Positions 47,785 to 59,504 of a DNA stretch of 64,000 bases are shown here, in pieces. The stretch comes from Artemisia argyi. Its lineage: Eukaryota; Streptophyta; Magnoliopsida; Asterales; Asteraceae. The first letter of the stretch is position 1, and every line of letters begins with the position of its first letter. Both the position numbers and the translations under genes were made by a program. The stretch covers positions 16,163,465-16,227,464 of the forward strand of contig CM060692.1 in the NCBI GenBank assembly GCA_030686995.1, in the 5' to 3' direction. The notes under the pieces are model-generated. The model was not told the DNA's origin. It searched no databases and saw only the letters and a list, made by a program, of their open reading frames with translations.

Positions 47785-48010
47785 AACAAAAACACACACT
47801 AAAACTTGTTCAAGCTGTTTTTAGCGCTAACGTCTTTGTGAGAACAAAAGAGCGAAGACTTTTGCAAATCTACTTCAACCCTTTTACGGGTCGAAACGTA
47901 AGCAACTCTTTAGAATGCATCCATGGTTTCACCACCATTTCAGCGTCAAAAAAACTATTCTCACTACCTTTCTCGTTGCTTTAATTGTCAAATAGTATTT
48001 AGTTAAGGTT
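47785..48010 (-). pseudogene. Phytocystatin C-terminal fragment fused to promoter sequence
   Basis: Same structure as 12371-12616: C-terminal strands with the VVKPW segment (Trp codon within CCATGG, complement), tail, and an abrupt switch to GTTAAGGTTTTGATTTT at about 48003 in place of the first half. It provides the uninterrupted version (GAATG at 47913-47917) of the site struck by the solo LTR at 56442. Confidence 0.8.
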
Positions 48011-49683
48011 TTGATTTTAGTTTGTTGGGTACAAGGGATTCGCGGGTTAAGATAAATGCGGTTTCTATACTCAGATAGGTGTATGTTTTGTTAAATTATC
48101 GGTTGCCGTTAACAACTATTTGTGTAAGTAAAATAAATAAAAGCACCCGAAAGCTCAAACAAAAATATGACACACTAACTATCTTTGTGAGGAAGAAAGG
48201 AAATGTCCCACATAGGTGAAGGAACAAAGTTGGAAGAGATTTATAAACAAGAATATGAAATGCATGTTAAGAATATTGAAGAAGTTCCTATGAAATGTAA
48301 TTCTTACAAAGTACAAACTCTTCGATGTGTGCTTACTCAGATGTTCTTTTTATAGCGCTTTATTACAAACAAATGATTTTTTGTTTATTTATTTATTTAT
48401 TTTTTGTCAGATGGTACTTTTTATAGCGCTTTGTTACAAAAAGAATTTTTATTTATTTATTTTATTTTATTTTATTTTTTATTTTATTTTTTTTTTTAAT
48501 TTTACAAACAAATGTATGAGAATACACAAACATTGTATGTATTTGTTATAAACTCTTTAATTTGCACGTTTCCAATTCAAGTTTTGTTGATCTTTGTAAT
48601 AAACCTAACACCTAATAGCCATATCAATTTATCACTAAAGTTTATATCACACATATCCATCGTCATAGCCAATTATCAATATATCAATCTTTGTAGGATA
48701 GATGCTATCGGTAAATCATCACATCATATCGACTCCATCCAGTTTATATTACTCTATAATTTCACTAAAGTAAAGTCCAACCATAAGCTATCAAACAAGA
48801 ATGTGTACATTAAATGACTTTGTCATACACTCTTCGATAAGCAGCATATTATCATTTCGATGATCTTTGTTAAACAAGACCTAACACTTAATAGTCATAT
48901 CGAATATTTTTCAATGTGGGCATGGACAATTATCCTTTTGTTGATCTTGACAGGATGGTACCTAACATTTAATCATTACATAATATCAAATATATCGCAA
49001 CAAGTTTATATTTCTTTATTTTTCATTCAAATAAAATGTAACTATATGCTAAAGTTCGTCGCTCACAAGAGGAAAGAAGAAGAAGAAGCAGCTATTAAGG
49101 TAATAATACTAATACAAAGTTAACTTAATAAAAAAACGATTTTCTACCGATCACAACAATTGGTCTCATAATCAATAAAAGAAGCAAATCATGTAACTAA
49201 CATAACTAAGGCATTAACTTGTGTTTTATGTGGCTATTAGGAACATGAATTGCAGAATGCGTAGATGATACATGTACTTTAAATACAACAACAACAACTT
49301 TGAATAATATTTAGATTTTTATACATCGTTTACACTATATTCTCAAGTTCATATTAGGGAAGAAAGTGAAAGCAAATGTAAGAAACTAAAAACATACCAT
49401 GTTCTTAAGTTTTTAGAAGGGATGAAAGGGAAGAAAACTAAAAGGAAATGGAGCAAAGTTTTTTGAGTCTTCTTGGTCCAAACTTTCACCCAATATTTGA
49501 GATGAAAGGTGATAAAGAGAAAAAAGACAAAAAACAAAAGCTTTAATGACAAAAAGAACCATTCCGTTTAGTGGATATTATTAGGAAGAAAGGCTATAAT
49601 AGTAATTCCAAAAATATAAAATGTGACTACCAACTTTTATTTACTTTCCTTTCGTATAAACCGGAAAACATGCAAAAATCTAA
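48011..49683. other. Noncoding repeat-unit flank
   Basis: Contains the USE/TATA-like pair at 48205-48246 and T-rich/ATTT low-complexity stretches (48375-48500). No gene. Confidence 0.6.
48205..48246 (+). promoter_or_regulatory. USE-like plus TATA-like motif pair
   Basis: GTCCCACATAG at 48205-48215, TTATAA at 48241-48246, 25-bp gap. The unit copy at 59505-59546 is nearly the same. Confidence 0.3.
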
Positions 49684-49898
49684 GGGGGTGTCAATGGTGC
49701 CTAATGATGCCTAGAAAATAATTGTAATTAGCCAATCATGTTAAACCAACTAATTTCATGCCCTTTGGATGCCTAAGTCCATATGTTTAGTGGCAATGTT
49801 ATGCCGATCGATGCCTAAACATTATTTATTTATTTTTTTTCTATTTTACTCATAATTATATTTAACAATTAAATTAAAAAACTTCAAATTTCATTAAT

Positions 49899-49950
<52 letters not shown>

Positions 49951-50645
49951 ACATGATAGATAGGAAAAAAAAAAAAAAAAAAACAAAACAAAACATAATT
50001 TGATATACTTACAAGTGGATATATAAAATCATATACCATGCAATTCACTTTTCTTGTAGTTATCCACAAATACGAGATTTTCATTTATTTTATACTGAGC
50101 AATAGCTATAACATACAATTCACAATATTACTTATAGTAGAGATCACCACACATACACACCAAAGAACCCAAAGCAACCTAAAAGAAAGCTTTGTATAAT
50201 CTCATTTTTATGGTACGTTTAGCCTGATCTACGACTCAAAATCGCAAAGATTTCTTCATCATCACCAGCGTATACGCAGTACCAGCACCTTTATGGTCTG
50301 TTATTCATCCCAAAACACATAACTGAATCAGGAGATTGACCTCCATACATGTGTCCATCATCAAACGAAGAACCAAAGCTTGAGAAATGACACCGCCTTG
50401 ACGAGTACCCTTTGGAAGATGGAACTGTGGTAATTTTTTTTTTTTTTTTTTTGAAAACGCATACAGAATCAAACGGTAACACCCCTTAATGCTTGCAACG
50501 GTCAAAAACATTGAATGCAAAGGTTTTACCGAATCGGTAAACCTTGCCGATACGTTTGCCGATTTGCCCACACCGAGGGACTGGCAATGTTATGCCGATC
50601 GATGCCGAGTGATCCCGAGTCCAAACCGAATACGTTGCCACCCCC
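49684..50645. mobile_element. Harbinger-like element, 962 bp, with a gene-like insert
   Basis: Ends GGGGGTGTCAATGG and (complement of the right end) GGGGGTGGCAACG are flanked by TAA on both sides (49681-49683, 50646-50648). A 25-bp direct repeat, including GGCAATGTTATGCCGATCGA, occurs near both ends (about 49792 and 50583). A 45-bp poly(A) run fills 49903-49947. The stretch 50180-50440 has a composition and open minus-strand frames (SSFDDGHMYGGQSPDSVMCFG) that look like an exon. I do not recognise the protein. It may be a captured fragment. Confidence 0.65.
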
Positions 50646-50761
50646 TAACAACTTTCTTTCCACTCTTTCCTTTTTTTTACATTTACTTTACTTTACTATA
50701 CTTTTCTCTTTAAAAACAAGTCTACATAGTGTAAACAGTATTCTAACTAATCACAATCTCT

Positions 50762-50762
<1 letters not shown>

Positions 50763-50798
<36 letters not shown>
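50763..50798. repeat. Poly(A) run, 36 bp
   Basis: Pure adenine run just before a cystatin-unit block that starts AGCTTGGTTG. Confidence 0.95.
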
Positions 50799-50800
<2 letters not shown>

Positions 50801-51448
50801 AGCTTGGTTGTTCCAAACAACCTCAAAGTTACAGTTTGGTTCGCGGTCTAGTTTGGGTAAATTGCATTGAACATGAACAAAACTGATACTTTGATTCTTG
50901 GTTCTTATATTGTTGGGGTTTTGCATATATATCTTTCCGAAAATGCATAATTGCATATATATTCAAAGCATGCATAAAAACCATTGTACTATGTGCATAA
51001 AAAACTTGTAGAAAGAATATATATGCAATTATTCATTTTGGGAGGAATATATGCAATTCTGCCTATATTAGTTTAATTAGTTACAATAATATTATTTGTT
51101 ACCAAGAGGCTAGATCAACAGAAAAGCTACCAATAGACAAGTCCTTGCTACATCACATAGGTACAAGCTATATAAGCTTGTACAAAGAATATAGGTACAA
51201 GCTATATAAGTTTGTGCCTCTATGTTCCTTACAACTTGCACAAAGTTGCATAGTGTGGTGTTTGGATTAGCATTTTAAGAAGGGCTTAACATGTTTCAAA
51301 CAACTAGAAGAAGAAAATTTCTGACATAAATAAGCCAAAAGTAAGTCTTGCGTTTAAACTCTTGTTATGTTCTGACGCCTGATTGTATTTCGAAGCTGAA
51401 ATAACTAACTTCTAAATCCAATCTATATTTACTTTATTAATGCTTTAA

Positions 51449-51883
51449 TCAAATATGAACACTTAAACATAATAAAAAAGTTAAAAACTTATTACGAAAA
51501 GTTTTAAATTGCTCACCGTCAACACAAAGGAGTGTGGCCAAGTATTTTTGTGAGTAAGCATTTAGTAATCTATCGCATGGTTTCACCACAAATTCGGCAT
51601 AGAAAAAACTTTTCTCACCACCTTTCGAACTTTTCGCCTTAATTGTCAAATAATATTTAGTCTCAGACACCACTTGACTCTCGGCCTTAACAACTTCCAC
51701 AAACTTTAAACCATTCGAACCAACTTTTTGATTATTTTCTTCGACAAAATACCTTCCTAGCTCTTGCACTTTTTGGTTGTTTTTAACGTCCTTTATCTTA
51801 GTACGACCACCTATTAGTGCGTTTGATGTTAAGGTTAAAATACATAGGATTGTGATGGCTAAGAATAGTGTTGGTTTGGCCAT
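51449..51883 (-). CDS. Phytocystatin-like reading frame with altered loop and chimeric C terminus
   Basis: The best-preserved start in the array. The ATG (complement of CAT at 51881-51883) sits at the position conserved among copies; an upstream in-frame ATG at 51982 gives an unlikely extension. Residues 1-22 form a signal peptide (MAKPTLFLAITILCILTLTS). Gly25-Gly26 begin the mature inhibitor, and LGRYFVEENN (42-51) is the plant-specific helix motif in a modified form. QVVSE (70-74) replaces the QVVSG loop, so the loop glycine is Glu. After VVKP (99-102) the usual Trp is Cys, and residues 103-144 derive from flank DNA instead of the SKELL tail. An extracellular protease inhibitor would be expected, but two of the three protease contacts are changed. 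I regard it as probably non-functional though open. Confidence 0.6.
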   Translation of the reverse strand: MAKPTLFLAITILCILTLTSNALIGGRTKIKDVKNNQKVQELGRYFVEENNQKVGSNGLKFVEVVKAESQVVSETKYYLTIKAKSSKGGEKSFFYAEFVVKPCDRLLNAYSQKYLATLLCVDGEQFKTFRNKFLTFLLCLSVHI

Positions 51884-51994
51884 TGGTGAGTTTAAGGTTT
51901 TGGTATTTTTGGTTTGAGGGTATTCTGAAGTGGCCAAATGATTAATATATAACTCATATTTGCCATAGAACCAATGAATCATTTCTAGCCACTC

Positions 51995-51998
<4 letters not shown>

Positions 51999-52050
<52 letters not shown>
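51999..52050. repeat. (AT)n microsatellite, left of MITE
   Basis: Pure AT dinucleotides, interrupted by the MITE at 52051. Confidence 0.95.
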
Positions 52051-52056
<6 letters not shown>

Positions 52057-52562
52057 AAGATCAAATAAAAAGACAAATTTTCGTAAAAAGAATAAAAAGA
52101 AATTTTTTTAAAAAAAAGTTCTCGAAAAATTCTAAAAAAATTCCACAAGATCGGGTATGTTGGTGCATGAAAAAGTTCTAAAGGAAGTTGATCTAAAAGT
52201 GGATACTTTATCAGGAAAAAAATTATAAAAAAATACGTTTGTAATTTAAATCGCTTTTTTGTGCATCAAAAATTCATTTTTGGACCCAACTTCTTTTGAC
52301 TTTTTTCATCAAAATAACATTGCGCATCTAACTAAAACAAGTTGAAAATTTTGGGCATTAAAATTTTTTTTGCACATTAAACTTCGTTTTTTGTGCATTA
52401 AAAAAACGTATAAAAATTCAAAATTAGAAAAACTTCTTTCACAAAAGTTTTATGCACCAACATACCAGATCTTGTGGAATTTTTTTGGAATTTTTTGAGA
52501 ACTTTTTAAAAAAAATATATATTTTTATTTTTTTACGGATATTTGTCTTTTTATTTTTATTT

Positions 52563-52568
<6 letters not shown>
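52051..52568. mobile_element. MITE embedded in a (TA)n microsatellite, about 518 bp
   Basis: Inverted arms of about 115 bp start AGGGTAAAGATCAAATAAAA on the left and AGGGTAAAATAAAAATAAAA on the complement of the right. The inner arm ends both read TGGTATGTTGGTGCAT or a close variant. Pure (AT)n lies on each side, so the element entered a TA microsatellite. Micron-type elements in rice behave this way. Confidence 0.8.

Positions 52569-52637
<69 letters not shown>
52569..52637. repeat. (AT)n microsatellite, right of MITE
   Basis: Pure TA dinucleotides directly after the inverted repeat. Confidence 0.95.
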
Positions 52638-52639
<2 letters not shown>

Positions 52640-52641
<2 letters not shown>

Positions 52642-53050
52642 CTCACCCTTTTTTAAAAATTAAATATTTCGCAAACCGTAAATCGTTATATACTTTCGAC
52701 GGATTTTTTTTTCAAAATTTCCGCCCTGAAAAATTATATGTGATTTGTAAAAATTATATGTGATTCGCTAAAATCAAATTATATGTGATTTCGACGAATC
52801 ATATATGATTTTTTGAGAGGAAATTAAAAAAAAATGGTTCGTCGGGAAAAAAAATTTGTCGAAAGTATATAATAATGCATATCTATAGAAATATAATTTA
52901 ATTCTCGCCGCGATGATATTTTTTTGTAGCTTGAAGATTTACCCTTTGCAAAATATGTTTTTTTTTTTTTTTTTTTTTTAAGTGAAAAATGATTTTTTGT
53001 TAATTTAGATTAAAAAAAAAATGGGTGGTTATGGTTTTTTTATAAATTTA
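52640..53050. mobile_element. Inverted-repeat element candidate
   Basis: ACTCACCCTTTTTTAAAAAT near 52640 and its rough complement near 53015, plus TATATACTTTCGAC near 52690 and GTCGAAAGTATATA near 52858, are inverted. The centre repeats AATTATATGTGATT three times. No target duplication identified. Confidence 0.45.
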
Positions 53051-53355
53051 GATAAAAAAAATAGTATTTAGGAACGTGATGTTGGATGGTTTTATGGATA
53101 AGAGAACATGGGATGTTTAGATTTGTATGCTTAACTAGGAAGTTAAGTGGTACAATACATCTTTTTGGATAATCATAATAACAAAAAAGAAATACATGAA
53201 ATAAAATATTTTAGAAGTAGACCGTAGCTAATCTTTAAGGTTGGTGATATCATTCGTTTATCTTAAATCGGATATGTTCAAAAGAGTAGCTAATCTTTGA
53301 GGTTGGTGAATCCATAATACATGTTTCACGGGGCTTAAGGAGGTGTTTGTTTTGG

Positions 53356-53574
53356 CTCATATAGACGGCTTATGACTTAATTGGTTTGGGACTTATGTTT
53401 CATAAACTCACTTTTTTAGCTTATTTTGAAACTTTCCTCTCTTATATAAGGTTGTCATGTCATAATGAACTTATATTTGCCGAAAAATTTCAATATAAAT
53501 TGGCAAATTCCAAAATAAGCCACAAAAAAGGGCTTATGACAAGTAAGCCATAAGCCATAAGCCGCTTATATTAA
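53356..53574. mobile_element. MITE-like inverted repeat candidate
   Basis: TATAGACGGCTTATGACTTA on the left is the imperfect inverse of AAGCCATAAGCCGCTTATA on the right. The sequence after 53575 matches the uninterrupted paralogue at 34280. The left boundary is unsure. Confidence 0.4.
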
Positions 53575-54350
53575 GGGCATATTGGTCATAGTCGAGTCAC
53601 GGTCACGGGTCTCAAATTCAAGGAACATAAAACAAAAACGTTGAGCAATCTCTTCTTCTTGTCTTTTGTCATATGACAAAAGTGTTTTTTACTTTTAGGT
53701 AAATTCATTTATTTATTTGCAAATTTGTTCCATTGAAATGAGTCGATTCTACTAGGCATCTCGACCAAAACCAATGTAAATGACTTGAAGCAAATCATAT
53801 TGATTAATCACGATCACTCTTACATTGAGTTACATAAGTTATGAACATTTTTATACATTCAGCACAATACGTTTGTTACAGTTTGTAAATCATTTTCAAC
53901 AGTCAATTTTTTAACTCTTTAATTAGTTGACTTAAACAAATATTAACTATAAACTCATTCAGCTTTTATGGATAATTATTTATATTTATAAAAATAATTA
54001 TCCAGCAAAACATAAATGAGTTTACATTCAAAATTTTACTTAAGAATAAGATAAAATAGACTACAAAAATTTTAATAGCACAAACAAGCTATTAAGACTC
54101 AAATAGCTTGTATTATCAGATGCAAGCACAAATAACTTGGTCAATCACCTTGTTGGCACCTTGCCCCCATTATATTTATAAGAAGTCTTGTATGTAAACG
54201 TTGATTAATTGGGCGATGTGGGACAACAGGACAAGTATCCTTTTTTATTTCTTCTTTTTGTTATTCAAAAACCAATTTCATTCATATTTTGTACATTAGC
54301 TTTTCTTTTGTATAATCTTTGTTTTTTAAAATCTAAAAGATGATGTCTTT

Positions 54351-54693
54351 TTGGATATCCCGGGTGTGGCTAGCATTGCGGAGTGGTTTTCGTGGGTTGA
54401 TGCTTGTAAGGTGACAAAGACGGCTAGATATATTCTAGAAGGTGTAGTAGCTACTTTGATGTGGTCTATATGGAATTTCCGTAATGCTTTACTTTTTTCA
54501 GATTGTAAGCCTATAAAGGCGACTTTATGGGATTCTATTGGTTCTCAATCATTTTTGTGGATTTCATCTAGAAATTCTAAGTTGCGTCTTAGTTGGATAG
54601 GTTGTTTAGGTAATCCTATAGATAATGTCTCTTAGTTGTTTTTTGTTCTAGCTTTTTGCTAGTTTAATATAAAGCCGCCGTTCAAAAAAAAAA
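54351..54693 (+). mobile_element. 5'-truncated L1-type LINE with poly(A) tail
   Basis: The insert is flanked by a 16-bp direct repeat, AAAAGATGATGTCTTT (54335-54350 and 54694-54709), and ends in a poly(A) tract. It reads, from its first base, the last 94 codons of a plant L1-type polyprotein, the region after the reverse transcriptase: GVASIAEWFSWVD, YILEGVVATLMWSIWNFRN and FLWISSRNSK, stopping at 54633-54635. The 3' untranslated part follows. A typical dead-on-arrival retroposon. Confidence 0.9.
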
Positions 54694-54940
54694 AAAAGAT
54701 GATGTCTTTAATATTACGAAAATTTTTAAATTGCTCACCGTCAAACACAAATGAGTGTGGCCAAGTATTTTTGTGAGTAGTGTTTGGATTTGTGACTTTC
54801 TCCCACGTAGGTGAATGAACAAACATGTACCATATTTACAAGTTGGGTGAAGCCCTTTTACCCAATTTAATGTATTATTTTTTGTTAGTCTTTTACAAAG
54901 AACCTGACACCTAATCTTCATATCAATCTATCACTAAAGT

Positions 54941-55327
54941 TTATATCATTTTTTTTTTTTTTTTTTGTGAATGTAGGCGTATCTTTGTAAGATAGAACCA
55001 AGCATTTAGTAATCTATCGCATGGTTTCACCACAATTTCGGCATAGAAAAAACTTTTCTCACCACCTTCCGAACTTATCGCCTTAATTGTCAAATAATAT
55101 TTAGTCCCGGACACCACTTGACTCTCGGCCTTAACAACTTCCACAAACTTTAAACCATTCGAACCAACTTTTCGGTTATTTTCTTCGACACAATACCTTC
55201 CTACCTCTTGCACTTCTTGGTGGTTCTTCACGTCCTTTATCTTGGTACGACCACCTATTAGTGCGTTTGCTAGGAAGATGATGCACATAAAAGTTGTGAT
55301 GGTTAGGAATAGTGTTGATTTAGCCGT
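54941..55327 (-). pseudogene. Phytocystatin copy with intact inhibitory loop but ACG start and altered C terminus
   Basis: The start triplet is ACG (complement of CGT at 55325-55327); the first in-frame ATG is codon 14 (55288). Residues 1-22 form a signal peptide. Then come Gly25-Gly26, [41 protein letters not shown] and the intact loop QVVSG, followed by [27 protein letters not shown]. As at 51449, the conserved Trp is Cys and the tail (CDRLLNAWF...) comes from flank DNA joined at about 55020. No stop interrupts codons 1-102. Use of the Met at codon 14 would leave only a nine-residue hydrophobic leader before the mature region. It is the most inhibitor-like domain in the window, but probably untranslated. 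Confidence 0.75.
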
Positions 55328-55632
55328 TGGTGAGTTTAAGGTTTTGGTTTAGTTTGAGGGTATGAAGTGATGTTTATTCATGAAGGGTGTAACGCGTTTT
55401 GGAACATGACTAGGAACGTGTTGTTTTTGGTTTTGTTAGATGGTTTTATGGATAAGAGAACATGGAGTTTGTACTTAGACTTAACAAGCAAGTTAACTGG
55501 TATATTACTTTTAATAATCATATATAATAATGACAGATATGATAATCCAACAGAATTTCATAAAAATTAAGGTTTAAATAAAATATTAAGTTGTAGATTG
55601 ATAGTTGCTGCATTAGGCCATTACCGTATGAG

Positions 55633-55944
55633 CAATGACGGACCCAGAAAAATAAAATGTGGCGACATTTTTTTTAATAGCAAAAAAATACGGAAGAAAA
55701 AAGTATGGTCGAAATGATAAATTAAGTATTGTTACTTGGAAATGAATGATTTATAAGGTTTGAGATTGTTGAATGTTGAATTTTAGTATATAGGTGGGTG
55801 GCAATTTAAAATTTTGTTGGGGCACTTTAGAAAGAAGTTAAAAAAAAAAAGATAAATAAATAAATAATTACACTAAAATTTTATCTTTTTCGGTTAGCCA
55901 TAGGGGCGCCGCCACCCCAAACCTAATATATATGTCCGCCCTTG
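55633..55944. mobile_element. hAT-type MITE, 312 bp
   Basis: CGTATGAG flanks both ends (55625-55632, 55945-55952), an 8-bp target duplication. The ends are CAATGACGGACCCAG and (complement) CAAGGGCGGACATA. The empty site is at 15933-15940 and again near 46665. Confidence 0.9.
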
Positions 55945-56441
55945 CGTATGAGTCGAACACGTTTTCAAATTTACTAGATTGGCAGAAGCTTAACTTGGTG
56001 GAGAAGAATTAGTCATCTATATATATGTTCTCTCTACTTTCAAAGACGTGGTCTATTTGCATGGAATTTAGAGTGCATGCTTTCCTTTTTTCAGGATTAA
56101 GTTTATGTTAGTAGTTTTCAAACCACTAGCTTAATTAGTTTAACAGTTTATTTTCACTATATGTATTGTTGTAATTTCCTTTCGATCGGATTGGAATGAA
56201 TGAAGAAAATAGTTTAAGTTTTAATCTCTCTTTATTGTTTGGATCGATTCTTGCTCGCTTAAAAGGCTTTATCAAAAGAGTAGTTAAGTGAAGTAGTAAA
56301 AATGAGTTTAAATTAAGGTTTAAATAAACTTGTTCAAGCTGTTTTTAGTGCTAACATCTTTGTGAGAACAAAAGAGCGAAGACTTTTGCTAATCTACTTC
56401 AACCCTTTTACGGGTCGAAACGTAAGCAACTCTTTAGAATG

Positions 56442-59194
56442 TGTAACACCCCAAACCTAATAAGGGTCTAAAGTGTAACATTATGGTGTCATTTCAGAAC
56501 ATACACCGCAAGTGAAAGACTTATCTCAATAAATTACAAATCTTGAGACTCAGAGGACTAATAAAACAAATACTAACAAATATTAACTTCTAAAAGAAAT
56601 GAAACAATCAGACATAAATCTGAAATAAAATCAATGAATACTAAGGTAGGGTTAGTCCACTAAAAGCTCCTACTCTCATCACTCAATCCCAGCCTCCAAC
56701 TTGATACCTGCCGCAGGGAAAAGAAAATATGGATGAGCTAACGCTCAGTGAACAGATATAAACATATGAAAGGTAACTGAACATAACGAATAAACAAACA
56801 ATCCAATAAGAACCTGTTGAGATACAATGTCATAAAGAATATGAAGGGTCATATGAGAATGAAAGACAAGGAATAATACAGAAATGGTAAAAGGGATAGG
56901 ATGGGATAGTAACAGAATTTACTCAAGTACCAAAACAATCAATCAAACATTTCATTTCACAATTCATTATACCGTCAATTCCTTTATTGTACATGGAGCT
57001 GCAGACTCCAATGTACAAGATTGTGATGGGGTGTAGGGTCACACACCTACCAATCACCAGATATCATTACACATTACCTAGGATGCATCGATACACTCCC
57101 CTGCAAAACAGATTAGCATACATACTCAGATAATGGCCACATATACAGATAAGGGAAACGCCGTGGATCAATCACACCTTCACAGAAAGTGTCATGCCAT
57201 TGGTGCCTCAATGACATGGCCATGTTACCTTCATGGCTAGGAATAGTACCTTGAGCAATGGGTCAAATCAAATGGAAATGGATCAAAACAAAGGGGTCAT
57301 AACAATAGGATCATATCAGATGGATCACAACAAAAGGATCATATCAACGGTTCAAATCAAAGGGTTTATATCATAGTACGAATCAAAGTAAATAAATACG
57401 AATCATGAGAAACGAATAATCAAGCAAATGAACCAACCGATAACGATGTAAAGAGGAATGGGTATCCAGAATATCCGTACCGATACAAAATGCAAATGAA
57501 ATAATGTCTAAAAGTAAGACTGAATATCCGTTCCTTAATTCAATTAAACGAAAAGCAAACGAATCAATGGACATTCTTCAACGAATCTACACGGATCAGG
57601 GTTCATAACATATTTAGTAAGTTTCCACATTTAGTCAACTTAAGGTTTAACGATATCATTAATGTCATTTAGGTTACAAATCAAAATTATTAGGTTTAGG
57701 GTTCTTAAAACATAATTAATGCCATTTAATGATCAAAATAAGGTTACAAATTAGTCATTAATACAATTAGGTTTAGAGTTTCTATTAAAGTCTGTCATGT
57801 ACTTATATGAATACGATATTCAACGACCAAGTATTAAGGTTAATTAATTGAAACGTACCAATTATTATTATGTCTAAATAATATAGATCGCGTTAGTCTG
57901 ACATTTTAATAACCAAACTATTTATTACATACTAACTAAGTAAATTTAATTTAATAAATACAACCCATTTGTTTTGTAACTTAGTCCAACATTAAAAAAC
58001 CATACGCACATTTTGTTATTATTGTTGTTAGAATGAATTAAGTGATACAAAACTAACACCTTTACGGTTTCGCCTTACAACCGAGTACGACAAACACAAC
58101 ATATATAGTCATTTACAAACACAATATTATCCATAAAAACACTCCTTTGCTTACTATAACCTGGTCAAACAAATACCCATTTTAATAAATTATAATATGA
58201 ACAAGAAAAATTCAATGAGCATTAATTCGTTTAGCAAACCCTCGTGGGTCTCTCTTGGTTCAAATACAAACACATGACAATATTATATTTAGAGATTATG
58301 GTTCGGCTGAAAAAGGAGCAAAGTGGTCGAAATATAAACAAATATAGGGTCGATGGTAAGTCTTTAGAAAAGGTCGAATCATTTATTTTAATTGTGGTCG
58401 ATCAGATTTACAATACAAGGTCGAAGTATTAGACAATTAATAGAGTGAAAATTAAACAAAGGTCGACAACATGCAATACATAGGGTCGATTAATAAGCAA
58501 CATTAGGGTCGAATGGTTTATTAGCCGACAATAATAGAGCTAGGGTCGAACAAAACTAGCGTTGGGTCGCTATATCTAAAAAATGTCTAGGTCGAAAATA
58601 AAGAAAGTAAAGACGAAGTTATGGTCGATTATGGGACAGTTTAGGGTCGAACAAAAGAAAAAAAATGAAACAAGAGGAATAAATGAGTAGAAAATAACAT
58701 AAGCACAAATATGATTCTCCCAAAAAGCAATGCTCGATCAATAGCAGCAGCCAAAAATAGTCGATTATTGTTATTGTTTTATGTGGTGTTTGTTGTTGTC
58801 GAATATATACTCAACCAAGAGAGGAGCATGTAACATAATTTATTTAATGGGTTTTAAGTATCATAAAGTGTCAGGAGTTACACATTGGTTTTAAAGAGTT
58901 TCGGTTGTGGCCCTTTAAAGCAATCAATGGGCTGATTAATTGGGTCTTGTTAGCCAAATTAATGTAAGTTAAGTGAGTCAAGGGGCTTAAATAAGTTATT
59001 AAAGTTTGGGTTAAGAAATCTTTAAATCTTGCATTTACAATGTAATAAAATATGTTCATGAATAATATACTTGATTTAGTTAATTTAGTTATCATAGCTT
59101 AGTCTTAATATAAAATAAAGTATAGGGCATAATTTGGAAAATAAAAATTCAAATTTATACGTAATTTTAGATTCTCGAATTTTAGGGTTTTACA
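56442..59194. mobile_element. Solo LTR of a Ty3/gypsy-type element, 2753 bp
   Basis: Begins TGTAACACCCCAAACC and ends TTTAGGGTTTTACA, the usual TG...CA ends of gypsy chromovirus-style LTRs in plants. It is flanked by GAATG (56437-56441) and GAATA (59195-59199), a 5-bp target duplication with one change. The empty site is at 47913-47917. The motif GATGAGCTAACGCTCAGTGA near 56732 is typical of such LTRs. No internal gag-pol region is present, which indicates LTR-LTR recombination. The family name is inference. Confidence 0.85.
58300..58660. repeat. Dispersed GGTCGA motif cluster inside the LTR
   Basis: GGTCGA or GGTCGAA occurs about a dozen times in 360 bp, often as AGGGTCGA, with irregular spacing of 20-45 bp. 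No fixed period. Confidence 0.75.
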
Positions 59195-59504
59195 GAATAC
59201 ATCCATGGTTTCACCACAATTTCAGCGTTAGAAAAACTATTCTCACTACCTTTCTCGTTGCTTTAATTGTCAAATAGTATTTAGTTAAGGTTTTGATTTT
59301 AGTTTGTTGGGTACAAGGGATTCGGTGGCCGAGTTAAGATGAACGCGGTTTCTGTACTTAGATAGGTGTATGTTTTATTAAATTATCGGTAGCCGTTCAC
59401 AACTAGTTGTGTAAGTAATTATCAAGTGTAAAATAACTAAAAGAACCCAAAAGCTCAAACAAAAATATGACACGCTAACTATCTTTGTGAGGAAGAAAGG
59501 AAAT

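Larger units (their letters stand above)
56336..59285 (-). pseudogene. Phytocystatin C-terminal fragment split by a solo LTR
   Basis: Same class as 12371 and 47785. The C-terminal strands and promoter junction are at 59200-59285 and the tail at 56336-56441; the 2753-bp LTR at 56442-59194 separates them. The Trp codon lies in CCATGG at 59203-59208. The first half of the gene is missing, so it was already dead before the LTR arrived. Confidence 0.8.

Noticed and set aside
50305..50571. KGTRQGGVIS segment as a LINE reverse transcriptase motif
   Set aside because: Only a few residues fit; the flanking residues do not continue the domain, and another frame is equally open.
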